Origin: an uncultured Prevotellaceae bacterium
GTDB lineage: Bacteria > Bacteroidota > Bacteroidia > Bacteroidales > Bacteroidaceae
Reading direction: 5' to 3'
Assembly: GCA_900318915.1 (NCBI GenBank)
Contig: ONMI01000015.1
Location: 1-51,495 of the forward strand
DNA: 51,495 bases
Each line of letters begins with the position of its first letter. Within the stretch, counting starts at the first letter, position 1. The notes beneath the pieces are model-generated. The model was not told the DNA's origin. It made no database searches and saw only the letters and a program-made list of their open reading frames with translations. The translations under genes and the position numbers were made by a program. This document shows positions 1 through 9,458 of the stretch, one piece after another.

Positions 1-1365
1 GCCCCCTTCAAGGCCCAAAACATGGCACTCAACTCCTATGTAACGCCCGAGGGACTGGAGATAGGCCGTGCCCAAGCCGTACAGGCCGAGGCGGCCGGCA
101 TAGCATGCCATACCGACATGAACCCCATTCTGCTCAAGCCGCAGAGCGACCATACCAGCCAGGTGGTGCTCAACGGGCGTCCTGTGGGCAATCAAAATGC
201 CTACGACTACTTCCGCAAGGAAGGACGCGAAGAGTTGCGCCAGCATGTCCATGCCGCCTTCGACCGTCTCAGCGCCCGCTACAATCCCATTGTGCTCGAA
301 GGGGCGGGAAGCATTTCGGAACTCAACCTCAGAGACAGCGACTTGGTGAACATGCCCATGGCTCGATATGCCGGGGCTGATGTAATCCTGGTGGGCGACA
401 TAGACCGCGGCGGCGTGTTTGCCAGTGTTTATGGCAGCATTGCCCTTCAGGAGCCTGAAGACAGGCAGCGGATAAAAGGCATCATCATCAACAAGTTCCG
501 GGGCGACCTGCGCCTATTTGACGAAGGTCGCCGCCTGCTCGAAGACATCTGCGGTGTGCCCGTCCTGGGTGTGATACCGTATTATAAAGATATCCACATT
601 GAGGAAGAAGACAGCGTGTCGCTGGCCCGAAAATCGATGCAGGCGGAAAAGGGGCGGGTCAATGTGGCCGTGATTATGCTCCAGCACATCTCCAACTTTA
701 CCGATTTCGACACGCTGGAGCAAGACCCTCGTGTGCACCTTTTCTACACCAACAATGTGGAAGACATAGCCAAAGCCGACATCATCATTCTGCCCGGCAC
801 GAAATCGACCCTTCACGACCTCTATGAGCTTCGCCGCAACGGAGCTGCGCAAGCCATTGTGCGAGCCCATCGCGAAGGAGCCAGCGTGCTTGGCATCTGC
901 GGTGGTTATCAAATCATGGGCATGGAAGTGTGCGACCCTCTTCACACAGAGGGCACTATCGAGCGGTTGCCCGGTTTGGGACTGTTGCCCACCCAAACCG
1001 TCATTTCCGGTGAGAAGCGTACCAGACAAGTGAGCTTCAACGACGGCATGCACGGCTATGAGATACACATGGGCCAAACCCGTCCCTATGGTGACGCTGT
1101 TCCCTCGCCATTGGTGCGAATGGATGATGGCCGAGAGGAAGGATATCTCGTTGACCAACGCTGCATGGGCACCTACATACACGGCATACTCGACAACTCA
1201 CGCTTCGTTGACTATCTGCTGGAACCCTTTGCCGAGAAGATGTCAAAGGGCAACACACCTTTCAACTACGAAGCCTACAAAGAAGAGCAATACGAGCTGC
1301 TGGCCGCCCATGTGCGGGCCCATGTAGACATGGAGAAACTGTACAAAATCGTAGATGATGAATAA
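1..1365 (+). CDS. cbiP: Cobyric acid synthase, 5' end outside window
   Basis: Glutamine-dependent amidation of adenosyl-cobyrinic acid a,c-diamide to cobyric acid, a late cytoplasmic step of cobalamin synthesis. The reading frame is open from base 1 (APFKAQNMALNSYVT, a conserved N-terminal block of CbiP/CobQ), so the ATG at 22 is internal and about 35 N-terminal residues, including the P-loop, lie upstream of the window. The C-terminal class I glutamine amidotransferase domain is intact: nucleophile Cys in GICGGYQIMG and catalytic His in GTYIHGILDN. The gene overlaps the next one, cbiB, by 11 bases, which indicates translational coupling within one operon. Function is assigned from family motifs and from the neighbouring cobalamin genes. 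Confidence 0.95.
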   Translation, partial: APFKAQNMALNSYVTPEGLEIGRAQAVQAEAAGIACHTDMNPILLKPQSDHTSQVVLNGRPVGNQNAYDYFRKEGREELRQHVHAAFDRLSARYNPIVLEGAGSISELNLRDSDLVNMPMARYAGADVILVGDIDRGGVFASVYGSIALQEPEDRQRIKGIIINKFRGDLRLFDEGRRLLEDICGVPVLGVIPYYKDIHIEEEDSVSLARKSMQAEKGRVNVAVIMLQHISNFTDFDTLEQDPRVHLFYTNNVEDIAKADIIILPGTKSTLHDLYELRRNGAAQAIVRAHREGASVLGICGGYQIMGMEVCDPLHTEGTIERLPGLGLLPTQTVISGEKRTRQVSFNDGMHGYEIHMGQTRPYGDAVPSPLVRMDDGREEGYLVDQRCMGTYIHGILDNSRFVDYLLEPFAEKMSKGNTPFNYEAYKEEQYELLAAHVRAHVDMEKLYKIVDDE

Positions 1366-2284
1366 TCTGATATTCTCGCTAGGCATGGGATGGGCTACCG
1401 ACCTACTCATCGGTGATCCGGAAAAGTTGCCCCACCCCGTCGTATGGTTCGGCAAGATGATATCCTTTGCCGAGCACCGTCTCAACCATGGTGCCCGTCG
1501 CAAGGCTAAGGGAGCCTTGACGGCCGTCAGCCTCATCCTGTTCGTTTTTGCAGTCACATGGCTGCTCCGGAAGGCACTGCTATGCACACTTCCAATATGG
1601 GCAACGGTCGTGTTTGATGCCATCTGCATCTTTTACTGTCTGGCCGGCACCACTCTTATCAAAGAAGTGCTCCATGTGTTTCAAGCCTTGGAGCAGTCGC
1701 TCGATGAGGGGCGGAAGGCTGTGGGTCGAATAGTTGGCCGCGACACCGCCCAACTTTCCGACCAGGAAGTTCGCAAGGCTGCCCTTGAGACGTTGGCCGA
1801 GAATTTGAGCGACGGGGTTATCGCTCCGCTGTTCTGGCTGGCACTGCTTGGTGTGCCCGGCATGTTGGCCTACAAAATGGTGAACACCCTCGACTCAATG
1901 ATAGGCTACCGCACCGAGCGATACAAAGACTTCGGATGCATAGCGGCCCACATAGATGATGTGGCCAACTATTTGCCCGCCCGCCTCACCGCCTTTATGA
2001 TGATTTTGGTAGCCGGAAGGCCTGGTTTGGCAGGATTCGTATGGCGCAACGGCCGTCGACACGCCAGTCCCAACAGCGGTTATCCCGAGGCAGCTCTCGC
2101 CGGCATACTGAACTGCCGTTTTGGCGGTCCACATTATTATTTTGGCGAGATTTTCGACAAGCCTTTCATCGGCGAAAACGACCGGGCGCTCACCTTCAGC
2201 GATGCCCGGCGTGCCATCTGGATAAATCGTGGGGCAGAAGTGCTCATGGTATCACTGGTAACCCTACTGCTATGTTTATTGTAA
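1355..2284 (+). CDS. cbiB: Adenosylcobinamide-phosphate synthase CbiB
   Basis: Membrane enzyme that attaches aminopropanol (or its phosphate) to cobyric acid, giving adenosylcobinamide (phosphate). The 309-residue protein has the family opening (DLLIGDPEKLPHPVVWFGK), several hydrophobic segments and the conserved stretch around NTLDSMIGYRTERYKDFG near the middle. Its length is normal for CbiB/CobD. It starts inside the end of cbiP and ends 19 bases before the cbiH-cbiC fusion, in one plus-strand operon. The symbol cobD is also used for this family in aerobic-pathway naming; cbiB fits here because the neighbours (CbiD, CbiG) belong to the anaerobic route. Confidence 0.93.
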   Translation: MMNNLIFSLGMGWATDLLIGDPEKLPHPVVWFGKMISFAEHRLNHGARRKAKGALTAVSLILFVFAVTWLLRKALLCTLPIWATVVFDAICIFYCLAGTTLIKEVLHVFQALEQSLDEGRKAVGRIVGRDTAQLSDQEVRKAALETLAENLSDGVIAPLFWLALLGVPGMLAYKMVNTLDSMIGYRTERYKDFGCIAAHIDDVANYLPARLTAFMMILVAGRPGLAGFVWRNGRRHASPNSGYPEAALAGILNCRFGGPHYYFGEIFDKPFIGENDRALTFSDARRAIWINRGAEVLMVSLVTLLLCLL

Positions 2285-2303
2285 ATAAAGAACTACTATA
2301 CAT

Positions 2304-3707
2304 ATGAAAAGAATCATTGTAGCCGGCATTGGTCCCGGAAGTGCTGAAGATATCACCCCCGCTGTGATTGACGCCGTGAAGAAATCGGATATTGTGGTAG
2401 GTTACAAATACTACTTCCAGTTTATTGAACCCTATCTGAGCGAAGGATGCCAATGCATTGACTCAGGCATGAAAAAAGAGCGTGAGCGGGCCGAGCAAGC
2501 CTTCGTCTATGCCGAAAAAGGACTGACGGTGACCGTCATCTCGTCGGGTGACTCAGGCATCTACGGCATGGCTCCCCTCATCTACGAGATGAAAGAAGAG
2601 CGGGGCAGCGATGTAGACATCGTTACATTGCCCGGCATCTCCGCCTTTCAGAAAGCAGCCAGTCTGCTGGGTGCTCCCATCGGCCACGACCTGTGCCTCA
2701 TCTCGCTTTCAGACCTGATGACACCGTGGGAACGAATAGAGAAACGCATACGTGCCGCAGCCATCGGCGATTTTGTCACCGCCGTTTACAATCCCAAGTC
2801 GCACGGTCGTTTTTGGCAACTATACCGGCTTGTCGAGGTATTCCTCAAGGAAGGCCGTTCGCCAAAGACACCGGTGGGCTATGTGCGGCAAGCAGGCAGG
2901 TCAGAACAGACAGTGGTGCTCACCACATTGGGTGAATTGGATCCTGAACAAGTGGACATGTTCACCATCCTTATCATCGGCAACTCACAGACCTATATCC
3001 GTAAAGACAAAATAATCACGCCACGCGGCTACTACCGCGATGGCCAGGAAACGGCCACCAAGCCCGGCCAACAGATTATGATAGAGAGTTTCAGGACCAT
3101 CGCTGGCGAATTACAGAAACAAGACTGGCCTTTGGGCCACAAATGGGCACTTCTGCATGCCATTCACACCACCGCCGACTTTGAGATGGAGCAGATACTG
3201 TATACCGATCCGAATGCAGTTGAGACTCTTTATGAGGCGGTGGCAGCCGGCAAGCTGAAAACCATCGTAACCGATGTAACCATGGTGGCAAGCGGCATCC
3301 GTAAAGGCGCCCTTGCCCGCCTCGGCCTAGAAGCCAAGTGCTACCTGAGCGATAGCCGTGTTCCCGAAATGGCCACATCGCTTGGCATCACCCGCACCCA
3401 GGCAGGCATCCGCCTTGCCGTAGAGGAGCACCCCGATGCCCTCTTTGCCTTTGGCAATGCCCCCACCGCACTGATGGAACTGTGCGACCTGATAAGGAAG
3501 AAGAAAGCCTGCCCCACCGGCATCATCGCCGCACCTGTGGGCTTTGTACACGTAAAAGAGTCTAAGCACCAAGTGAAGGTGTTCAAAGACATTCCCAAAA
3601 TCATCGTCGAAGGGCGCAAGGGCGGTTCCAACCTGGCTGCCACCCTATGCAACGCCATTCTCTGCTACGATGACGCCAGCCAACTTAAACCCGGACGCGA
3701 TTTATGA
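2304..3707 (+). CDS. cbiHC: Fusion: precorrin-3B C17-methyltransferase (CbiH) + precorrin-8X methylmutase (CbiC)
   Basis: A 467-residue bifunctional corrin-ring enzyme. Residues 1 to about 245 form a SAM-dependent tetrapyrrole methylase (GIGPGSAEDITP at residues 8-19, SSGDSGIYGMA at 80-90), which methylates C17 and drives ring contraction. Residues from about 255 to the end form the cobalt-precorrin-8 methylmutase CbiC, which moves the C11 methyl to C12; the catalytic His is H288 in HAIHTTADFE, and the family motif GNAPTAL follows. Separate CbiH and CbiC are about 240 and 210 residues, so the length matches a full fusion with a short linker. The 3' end overlaps the next start by four bases (ATGA). 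Confidence 0.93.
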   Translation: MKRIIVAGIGPGSAEDITPAVIDAVKKSDIVVGYKYYFQFIEPYLSEGCQCIDSGMKKERERAEQAFVYAEKGLTVTVISSGDSGIYGMAPLIYEMKEERGSDVDIVTLPGISAFQKAASLLGAPIGHDLCLISLSDLMTPWERIEKRIRAAAIGDFVTAVYNPKSHGRFWQLYRLVEVFLKEGRSPKTPVGYVRQAGRSEQTVVLTTLGELDPEQVDMFTILIIGNSQTYIRKDKIITPRGYYRDGQETATKPGQQIMIESFRTIAGELQKQDWPLGHKWALLHAIHTTADFEMEQILYTDPNAVETLYEAVAAGKLKTIVTDVTMVASGIRKGALARLGLEAKCYLSDSRVPEMATSLGITRTQAGIRLAVEEHPDALFAFGNAPTALMELCDLIRKKKACPTGIIAAPVGFVHVKESKHQVKVFKDIPKIIVEGRKGGSNLAATLCNAILCYDDASQLKPGRDL

Positions 3708-4879
3708 AATATACCGTTATAGGCATATCCGACTCCCCCACTCCATTTTTTCCGCCCGAAGTGACCAACATGTTGCGGAGCGGGCGAATATTCTCCGGCG
3801 GCAGGCGGCACCACGACATCGTAAGGCATCTGCTGCCCGAGGATGCGGTTTGGATAGACATCACCGTACCGCTCAGCGCCGTCTTCGACCAATACAGGCA
3901 AGCCGATGGTGACATCATCGTGTTCGCCTCGGGCGACCCTCTCTTCTTCGGTTTTGCCAACACCCTGAAAAAAACTTTCCCCGAGGCTGAGATAACGGTT
4001 CACCCCACTTTCAACTCGCTACAGCTGCTGGCCCACCGCCTGGTGATGCCCTACCACGACATGCACATTGTTTCACTAACCGGACGCGACTGGCCTGCTT
4101 TTGACGAAGCCTTGATTACCGGCACGCAAAAGATAGGCGTACTTACCGATAAGACACACACACCGGCAGCCATAGCCCAAAGAATGCTCGATTACGGCTA
4201 CACGGATTATAAAATGTATGTGGGAGAGCACCTCGGAAATCCACTTGAGGAGCAAGTTTCGACCCTGTCGCTTGAAGAGGCAGCACGTCTTACATTCGTC
4301 CTGCCCAACTGTCTGATTCTCATCGGTCATCACCCTCGCCGCTACGGTATTCCAGATGAAGAATTCAGTCTACTCAACGGCCGCGAGAAGATGATTACGA
4401 AAATGCCCATCCGGCTTCTTACCCTTCAGCGGCTCGACCTTTCTGAAAAGCGCGTATTCTGGGACATCGGATTCTGTACAGGCAGTGTATCGATTGAAGC
4501 CCGACTGCAGTTTCCCCATCTTCATATTGAAGCCTTTGAGATAAGAGAAGAAGGTAAGGTACTCATGGAAACCAACACCCGACGCTTCGGCGCTCCCGGC
4601 ATCTCCATTCACATAGGTGATTTTTTGGAAACCGGCCTCAGCATGCTTCCCCGTCCCGACGCCGTCTTCATAGGTGGCCACGGCGGGCACCTGACTGAGA
4701 TAATGCGGAAAGTAACAGAAGTACTGACCGACAACGGCTGTATCGTCATGAACAGTGTCACTTCGGCCATTGTGGAACGAGCTACCCACCGCATCAGCAG
4801 CAAAGACCTTTTTGAACAGGCATGCAAAGAATTGGATTTGAGAGCAGAAACGCCACTGCGGATAAAACTGAACGACTAA
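3704..4879 (+). CDS. cbiET: Fusion: precorrin-6Y C5-methyltransferase (CbiE) + C15-methyltransferase/decarboxylase (CbiT)
   Basis: CobL-type bifunctional protein, 391 residues. The N-terminal half (to about residue 210) is a tetrapyrrole methylase acting at C5, with the SGDPLFFGF motif at residues 76-84. The C-terminal half is a Rossmann-type SAM methyltransferase that methylates C15 and decarboxylates the C12 acetate; its motif I is DIGFCTGSVSIE near residues 254-265, where most homologues have GAGTGS. The start overlaps the stop of cbiHC by four bases. The order CbiE then CbiT is the usual one for fused forms. The next gene starts 13 bases downstream. Confidence 0.92.
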   Translation: MKYTVIGISDSPTPFFPPEVTNMLRSGRIFSGGRRHHDIVRHLLPEDAVWIDITVPLSAVFDQYRQADGDIIVFASGDPLFFGFANTLKKTFPEAEITVHPTFNSLQLLAHRLVMPYHDMHIVSLTGRDWPAFDEALITGTQKIGVLTDKTHTPAAIAQRMLDYGYTDYKMYVGEHLGNPLEEQVSTLSLEEAARLTFVLPNCLILIGHHPRRYGIPDEEFSLLNGREKMITKMPIRLLTLQRLDLSEKRVFWDIGFCTGSVSIEARLQFPHLHIEAFEIREEGKVLMETNTRRFGAPGISIHIGDFLETGLSMLPRPDAVFIGGHGGHLTEIMRKVTEVLTDNGCIVMNSVTSAIVERATHRISSKDLFEQACKELDLRAETPLRIKLND

Positions 4880-4892
4880 TAGAAATACTGAA

Positions 4893-6677
4893 ATGCAAAA
4901 AACAGCCATCATACCAATAAATGAATCAAGTGCCGGCATTGCCAGCATTCTTAAGCAAGAATTCAACGCCGAGACCTTGTCTCGCACTGCTGTGGGCGAA
5001 CAATGGAACCACTTCGACGCCTTTATCTTTATCGGTGCCATGGGCATCTGTGTGCGTACCATCGCGCCCTACATCGACGACAAACACCATGACCCCGCCG
5101 TGGTGTGTGTAGACAGTACCGGACATTATGCCGTGAGTGTGCTCTCCGGCCATGTGGGAGGGGGCAACGAACTGGCACGCACAGTGGCCGCGGCCATCGG
5201 TGCGGAGAGTGTTGTCACCACACAGAGCGACAATACGGGCCTTTGGCCCCTCGACACCATAGGCAGGAAATGGGGCTGGCACACCCTGTTTGAAGGAAGT
5301 TCCAACCTGCTCATTTCCAAATTTGTAAACAAGGAGCCCACGGCACTGCTGCTCGACATACGCGACAAGGGAACAGATTATCTGGAGCGCACCCTGCCCT
5401 CCCATGTAACACTTATCGACACTTGCGCGCAACTGGAGAGCGGCCTTTATTCGGCCGCCATCATTGTATCGCCCTTCCTCTACGAGTTGCCGAAGCACCT
5501 GTCCGCCGTAAGATACATACCACAGGTATTGGACCTTGGTATCGGTCTTGCCCACCAAGCCCCACTGAGCAGCTATGAAGACATCAAAAACCATCTGGCA
5601 CAGCACCACATCACCATCGCCTCGCAAGCCATACGCAACATTTGCACCATCGACATCAAGGCAGAAGAACCCATCGTAAAAGAGATGCTGAAAGAGGCAC
5701 CCGGCAGCCGACTCGTCTTGTTCAGTTCTGAAGAGCTGAATGGCGTAGATGTGCCCACTCCCAGCACAACCGTAGCCAAGCATGTGGGCACCGGCAGCGT
5801 GTGTGAGGCGGCCGCCCTGTTGGCCTCCGACCACGGCAAACTGGTGCTCAGCAAAGAGAAGGGAAAGGACTACACCCTGGCTGTAGCCATAGCACGCAAC
5901 TATCTAAGAGAAGGACACATAGAGATAGTGGGGGCCGGTCCGGGCGACCCCGACCTGGTATCGGTACGCGGCAGACGAATGCTGGAGAAAGCCGACCTCA
6001 TCCTCTACGCCGGCTCTTTGGTGCCCCGCGAACTCACGCTCTGCGCCAAACAAGGCGCCACAGTGCACTCCTCCGCCTCGATGGCACTCGAGGAGCAGTG
6101 CACACTGATGAAAGACTTCTACGACCGCGGAAAATTCATTGTCCGTCTGCACACCGGCGACCCCTGCATCTTCGGCGCCATTCAGGAACAGATGGCCTTC
6201 TTCGACCAGCACGGCATGTCGTACCACATAACCCCGGGCATTTCCTCCTTCCTGGCCGCCGCTGCCGAGCTCCGTTCCCAATTCACCATACCCGAGCGTT
6301 GCCAGACCATCATCCTGACCCGAGGTGAGGGCCGCACGCCCATGCCCGAACGGGAGAAACTGCACCTGCTGGCCCGCAGCCAGAGCACCATGTGCATCTT
6401 CCTCAGTGCCTCCATTGTTGACGACGTGCAACGGGAATTGCTCATGGAATATCCCGCCGACACCCCTGTGGCGGCCTGCTACCATCTCACATGGCCCGAC
6501 CAGCGCATCTACAGGGGAAAACTGAGCGAGCTGTCGAAGATAGTTCACGACAACCACCTCACGCTGACCACCATGATTGTGGTGGGCGAAGCCATTGACA
6601 ACAGGGCCGGCCTCTCCGAGCTCTACTCCAAACATTTCACCCACCTGTTCCGCAAATCTATCGACGAGAAACCATGA
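4893..6677 (+). CDS. cbiGF: Fusion: cobalt-precorrin-5A hydrolase (CbiG) + precorrin-4 C11-methyltransferase (CbiF/CobM)
   Basis: A 594-residue fusion of two successive steps. Residues 1 to about 340 are CbiG, which opens the delta-lactone of cobalt-precorrin-5A and releases the C2 unit; visible blocks are FIFIGAMGICVR (45-56), VSVLSGHVGGGNELA (81-95) and the C-terminal CobE-like motif GSVCEAAALL (301-310). From residue 345 on is a SAM tetrapyrrole methylase, CbiF, with GAGPGDPDLVSVRG (347-360), RLHTGDPCIFGA and TPGISSF. CbiF makes the substrate that CbiG acts on, so the fusion links neighbouring reactions. CbiG marks this as the anaerobic, early cobalt-insertion pathway. The gene overlaps the next start by four bases. 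Confidence 0.93.
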   Translation: MQKTAIIPINESSAGIASILKQEFNAETLSRTAVGEQWNHFDAFIFIGAMGICVRTIAPYIDDKHHDPAVVCVDSTGHYAVSVLSGHVGGGNELARTVAAAIGAESVVTTQSDNTGLWPLDTIGRKWGWHTLFEGSSNLLISKFVNKEPTALLLDIRDKGTDYLERTLPSHVTLIDTCAQLESGLYSAAIIVSPFLYELPKHLSAVRYIPQVLDLGIGLAHQAPLSSYEDIKNHLAQHHITIASQAIRNICTIDIKAEEPIVKEMLKEAPGSRLVLFSSEELNGVDVPTPSTTVAKHVGTGSVCEAAALLASDHGKLVLSKEKGKDYTLAVAIARNYLREGHIEIVGAGPGDPDLVSVRGRRMLEKADLILYAGSLVPRELTLCAKQGATVHSSASMALEEQCTLMKDFYDRGKFIVRLHTGDPCIFGAIQEQMAFFDQHGMSYHITPGISSFLAAAAELRSQFTIPERCQTIILTRGEGRTPMPEREKLHLLARSQSTMCIFLSASIVDDVQRELLMEYPADTPVAACYHLTWPDQRIYRGKLSELSKIVHDNHLTLTTMIVVGEAIDNRAGLSELYSKHFTHLFRKSIDEKP

Positions 6678-8404
6678 TACTGCTATTCGGGGGCACAACA
6701 GAAGGGCGCAAAGCCATCAAGGAGCTGGAAGAAGCCGGCAAGCCCTACTTCTACTCTACCAAGACGGGAGAGCAAGACGTAGTGCTGCAGCACGGACAGC
6801 GCACCGACGGCGCCATGGACACCGACGCGATGGTACTATTTTGCAAGCAGCACGGAATAAGACTGCTCATCGATGCCGCCCATCCCTTTGCCTCCCAACT
6901 GCATCAGACGGTGGCGACGGCCGCCGCACTGCTTCAACTGCCTGCCATACGCTTTGAGCGGATTTTCCCCCCACGAAGCGATGATATCACCTGGTGTGAC
7001 GATTACGGGCAGATTCCCTCAGACATGCGGGTGCTGCTGGCCACGACAGGCGTGCAGTCGATATCCAAGCTGAAACATCTCGAAGAAAAGGGCGTAACGG
7101 TATACTACCGCATACTGCCAAGGGAGAGCTCACTACAGTTGGCCCGCAAACAAGGCGCCGACGAAGAGCGGCTTTGTTACTATCATGAAGGCGAAGACGA
7201 GCGCGAACTGCTCGAATCTCTTCATGCCGACGCCCTGCTACTGAAAGAGAGCGGCATCACCGGAGGCTTTGTGGAGAAGACCGCAGCGGCACGCGAAAAG
7301 GGCGTTCGCATCATTGCTCTGAAACGTCCACCCACGCCCGCCATTTTTCACCAGGTGAATGGTGAGCACGGCCTGCGGCGCATGGTAGAGAAACTGCTGC
7401 CCGACTACTATGACCTGCACAGCGGACTCACCACCGGCACCTGTGCCACCGCTGCGGCCAAAGCCGCCTACATAGCCATGAAAACCCATGAAAGGCCGGG
7501 GCAAGTAGACGTCACACTGCCCAATGGCGAGACCATAGATGTAGACGTACATTATGGCGACGGCTATGCTTATGTGGTGAAAGACAGCGGTGATGATCCA
7601 GATGTAACCAACGGTCTTCAAATCAGAGCTGAGGTTTCCGAATCGGACCAGTTTGAGATATGCGGCGGTGAAGGCATCGGCACCATCACCGTGGCAGGAT
7701 TTGACTATCCCCCAGGCTCACCGGCCATCAACAAGGTACCCCGCCAGATGCTTCGTCAGAACATCAACGATACGGTACGCATCACCATCAGTGTGCCAGG
7801 CGGGGCCGCTGTCGCCGCAAGAACCTTCAATCCGCGACTGGGCATAGAGGGAGGCATCAGCATCGTAGGCGTGAGCGGCATCATCAAACCCTTCTCGGAA
7901 GAAGCCTTCGTCGACTCCATCCGCAAATGCATGCAAGTGGCGAAAGCGAGCGGCAGCCGCCACGTGGTGATAAACAGCGGTGCGAAGAGCGAGAATATCC
8001 TCCGGTCACTATTTGCCGACCTGCCTCCTCAGGCATTCGTTCAATATGGCAACTATATCGGCGATACCATCAAGATGGCCGCAGAGCTGGCGATAGAACA
8101 CGTTACGCTGGGGGTGATGCTCGGCAAAGCCGTAAAACTGGCCGCAGGACAACTAGACACCCACAGCCGCAAGGGTGTGATGGACAAAGCATTCATCAGC
8201 GAGTTGCTCAGAGAGGCCGACTGCGACACTGACTGCAGCCAACTCACCTTAGCACGCGAATTGTGGGACATGATACCCATAAAGAAGAAGGCGGTCTTTG
8301 CTCAAGTTGTCATCACGCACTGCCAAGCCCACTGCAAGTCTCTGTTACCCAACGGCGAACTCACCATACTGCTGATAGACGAGAAAGGGAATATCTACCG
8401 GTAG
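6674..8404 (+). CDS. cbiJD: Fusion: precorrin-6A reductase (CbiJ) + cobalt-precorrin-5B C1-methyltransferase (CbiD)
   Basis: A 576-residue fusion. Residues 1 to about 240 are CbiJ/CobK, an NAD(P)H-dependent reductase of cobalt-precorrin-6A, recognised by LLFGGTTEGR at 3-12 and LIDAAHPFA at 65-73. Residues from about 248 are CbiD, the C1 methyltransferase of the anaerobic pathway, with its signature LTTGTCATAAAKAA (252-265) and a later GAKSEN block. It is the last gene of the operon and converges on the minus-strand permease gene, whose end is only five bases away. CbiL, CbiA and a cobalt chelatase are not seen and would have to lie upstream of the window or elsewhere. Confidence 0.92.
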   Translation: MILLFGGTTEGRKAIKELEEAGKPYFYSTKTGEQDVVLQHGQRTDGAMDTDAMVLFCKQHGIRLLIDAAHPFASQLHQTVATAAALLQLPAIRFERIFPPRSDDITWCDDYGQIPSDMRVLLATTGVQSISKLKHLEEKGVTVYYRILPRESSLQLARKQGADEERLCYYHEGEDERELLESLHADALLLKESGITGGFVEKTAAAREKGVRIIALKRPPTPAIFHQVNGEHGLRRMVEKLLPDYYDLHSGLTTGTCATAAAKAAYIAMKTHERPGQVDVTLPNGETIDVDVHYGDGYAYVVKDSGDDPDVTNGLQIRAEVSESDQFEICGGEGIGTITVAGFDYPPGSPAINKVPRQMLRQNINDTVRITISVPGGAAVAARTFNPRLGIEGGISIVGVSGIIKPFSEEAFVDSIRKCMQVAKASGSRHVVINSGAKSENILRSLFADLPPQAFVQYGNYIGDTIKMAAELAIEHVTLGVMLGKAVKLAAGQLDTHSRKGVMDKAFISELLREADCDTDCSQLTLARELWDMIPIKKKAVFAQVVITHCQAHCKSLLPNGELTILLIDEKGNIYR

Positions 8405-8409
8405 CCGCC

Positions 8410-9444
8410 CTATTCGACCACCTCATCACGATGTCTTTTGAACAACACACTGGCTATAACCGGAGCTCCCACAAGAGCGGTGACCGAGTTGACCGGCAGT
8501 GCACCCTCAAAGCCCGGCATACGGGCCATCAGATTACACAGCAGAGCCAGTACGCCACCCGCCAGCATGGTAGCGGGCATAAGGATGCGATGGTCGCTGG
8601 TGCGGAAAAGCGCCCTGGCCAGATGGGGTACGGCCAGACCGATGAACATGATGGGTCCGCAATAGGCCGTTACGATGGCTACGAGCACGCCGGAGCAGGT
8701 GATGACCAGCATTCGGGCGCGACGTATGTTCAATCCCAGATTGCTGGCATATGCATCGCCGAGCAAGAGCAGGTTCATCGTCTTGACCAGCAGCATGCTC
8801 AGAGGCAGCAACACGGCCATCAGCCCGACAAAAAGCAGCATCTGGTCGCCCGACACCCGGGCAAAGGAGCCCAATCCCCAAACCACATAGGCCTTTATAT
8901 CTTCCTCCGACGAGAAAAACTTCAGCACTCCAATGATAGCAGTGGCCAAATAACCTATCATCACACCGATGATGAGCACGGTGACATGACCTTTCACCTT
9001 CTGCGACACATAGACGATGAGAGCCATCACCGCCAGTGAACCGATAATGGCCGCCACGGAGATAGCAGCATCGCCCACATAACCCATACGACTCAGTGCC
9101 ACGCCGCCCAGCGAACCTGAAAGCAGCACCACAAAAGCCACGCCAAGCGAAGCGCCGTTGGAGATGCCAAGCACCGACGGCCCGGCCAGGGGGTTACGGA
9201 ATACCGTCTGCATCTGCAGGCCGCTCACGGCCAGTCCGGCTCCCGCCATCAAGGCGGTGAGCGCCTGTGGTATGCGCGAGCTGAAAATGATGTTAGTCCA
9301 TATCTCCGACTCCTCTCCCCTCCCGAGGAGGATATTGCAGACACTCCCGAAAGGAATTCTCACGGTGCCCAACAGCAGATTGAGGACAAAGAACACTGCT
9401 ATGAGCAGCATGAGGACCAACAACATCCAAAAGGACCGGCGCAT
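8410..9444 (-). CDS. btuC: FecCD-family ABC permease, probably vitamin B12 (BtuC-like)
   Basis: Integral inner-membrane permease of a type II ABC importer, 344 residues with about ten hydrophobic segments. The FecCD family is recognised from SSRIPQALTALMAGAGLAVSG-type residues near 54-74, NPLAGPSVLGISNGASLG, and the C-terminal FIGLAVPHLARAL segment that contacts the ATPase. It starts 14 bases after the end of the btuF-like gene, so the two form one transcript under the cobalamin riboswitch; this makes B12 or another corrinoid the likely substrate. Such permeases usually sit with a BtuD ATPase, but none is present: downstream is the opposing cbi operon. Confidence 0.85.
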   Translation of the reverse strand: MRRSFWMLLVLMLLIAVFFVLNLLLGTVRIPFGSVCNILLGRGEESEIWTNIIFSSRIPQALTALMAGAGLAVSGLQMQTVFRNPLAGPSVLGISNGASLGVAFVVLLSGSLGGVALSRMGYVGDAAISVAAIIGSLAVMALIVYVSQKVKGHVTVLIIGVMIGYLATAIIGVLKFFSSEEDIKAYVVWGLGSFARVSGDQMLLFVGLMAVLLPLSMLLVKTMNLLLLGDAYASNLGLNIRRARMLVITCSGVLVAIVTAYCGPIMFIGLAVPHLARALFRTSDHRILMPATMLAGGVLALLCNLMARMPGFEGALPVNSVTALVGAPVIASVLFKRHRDEVVE

Positions 9445-9458
9445 ACGATTCTGACTGG

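Noticed and set aside
4926-5834. Minus-strand open frame of about 300 codons within cbiGF
   Set aside because: Antisense shadow of a clearly conserved enzyme; composition follows the sense codons.
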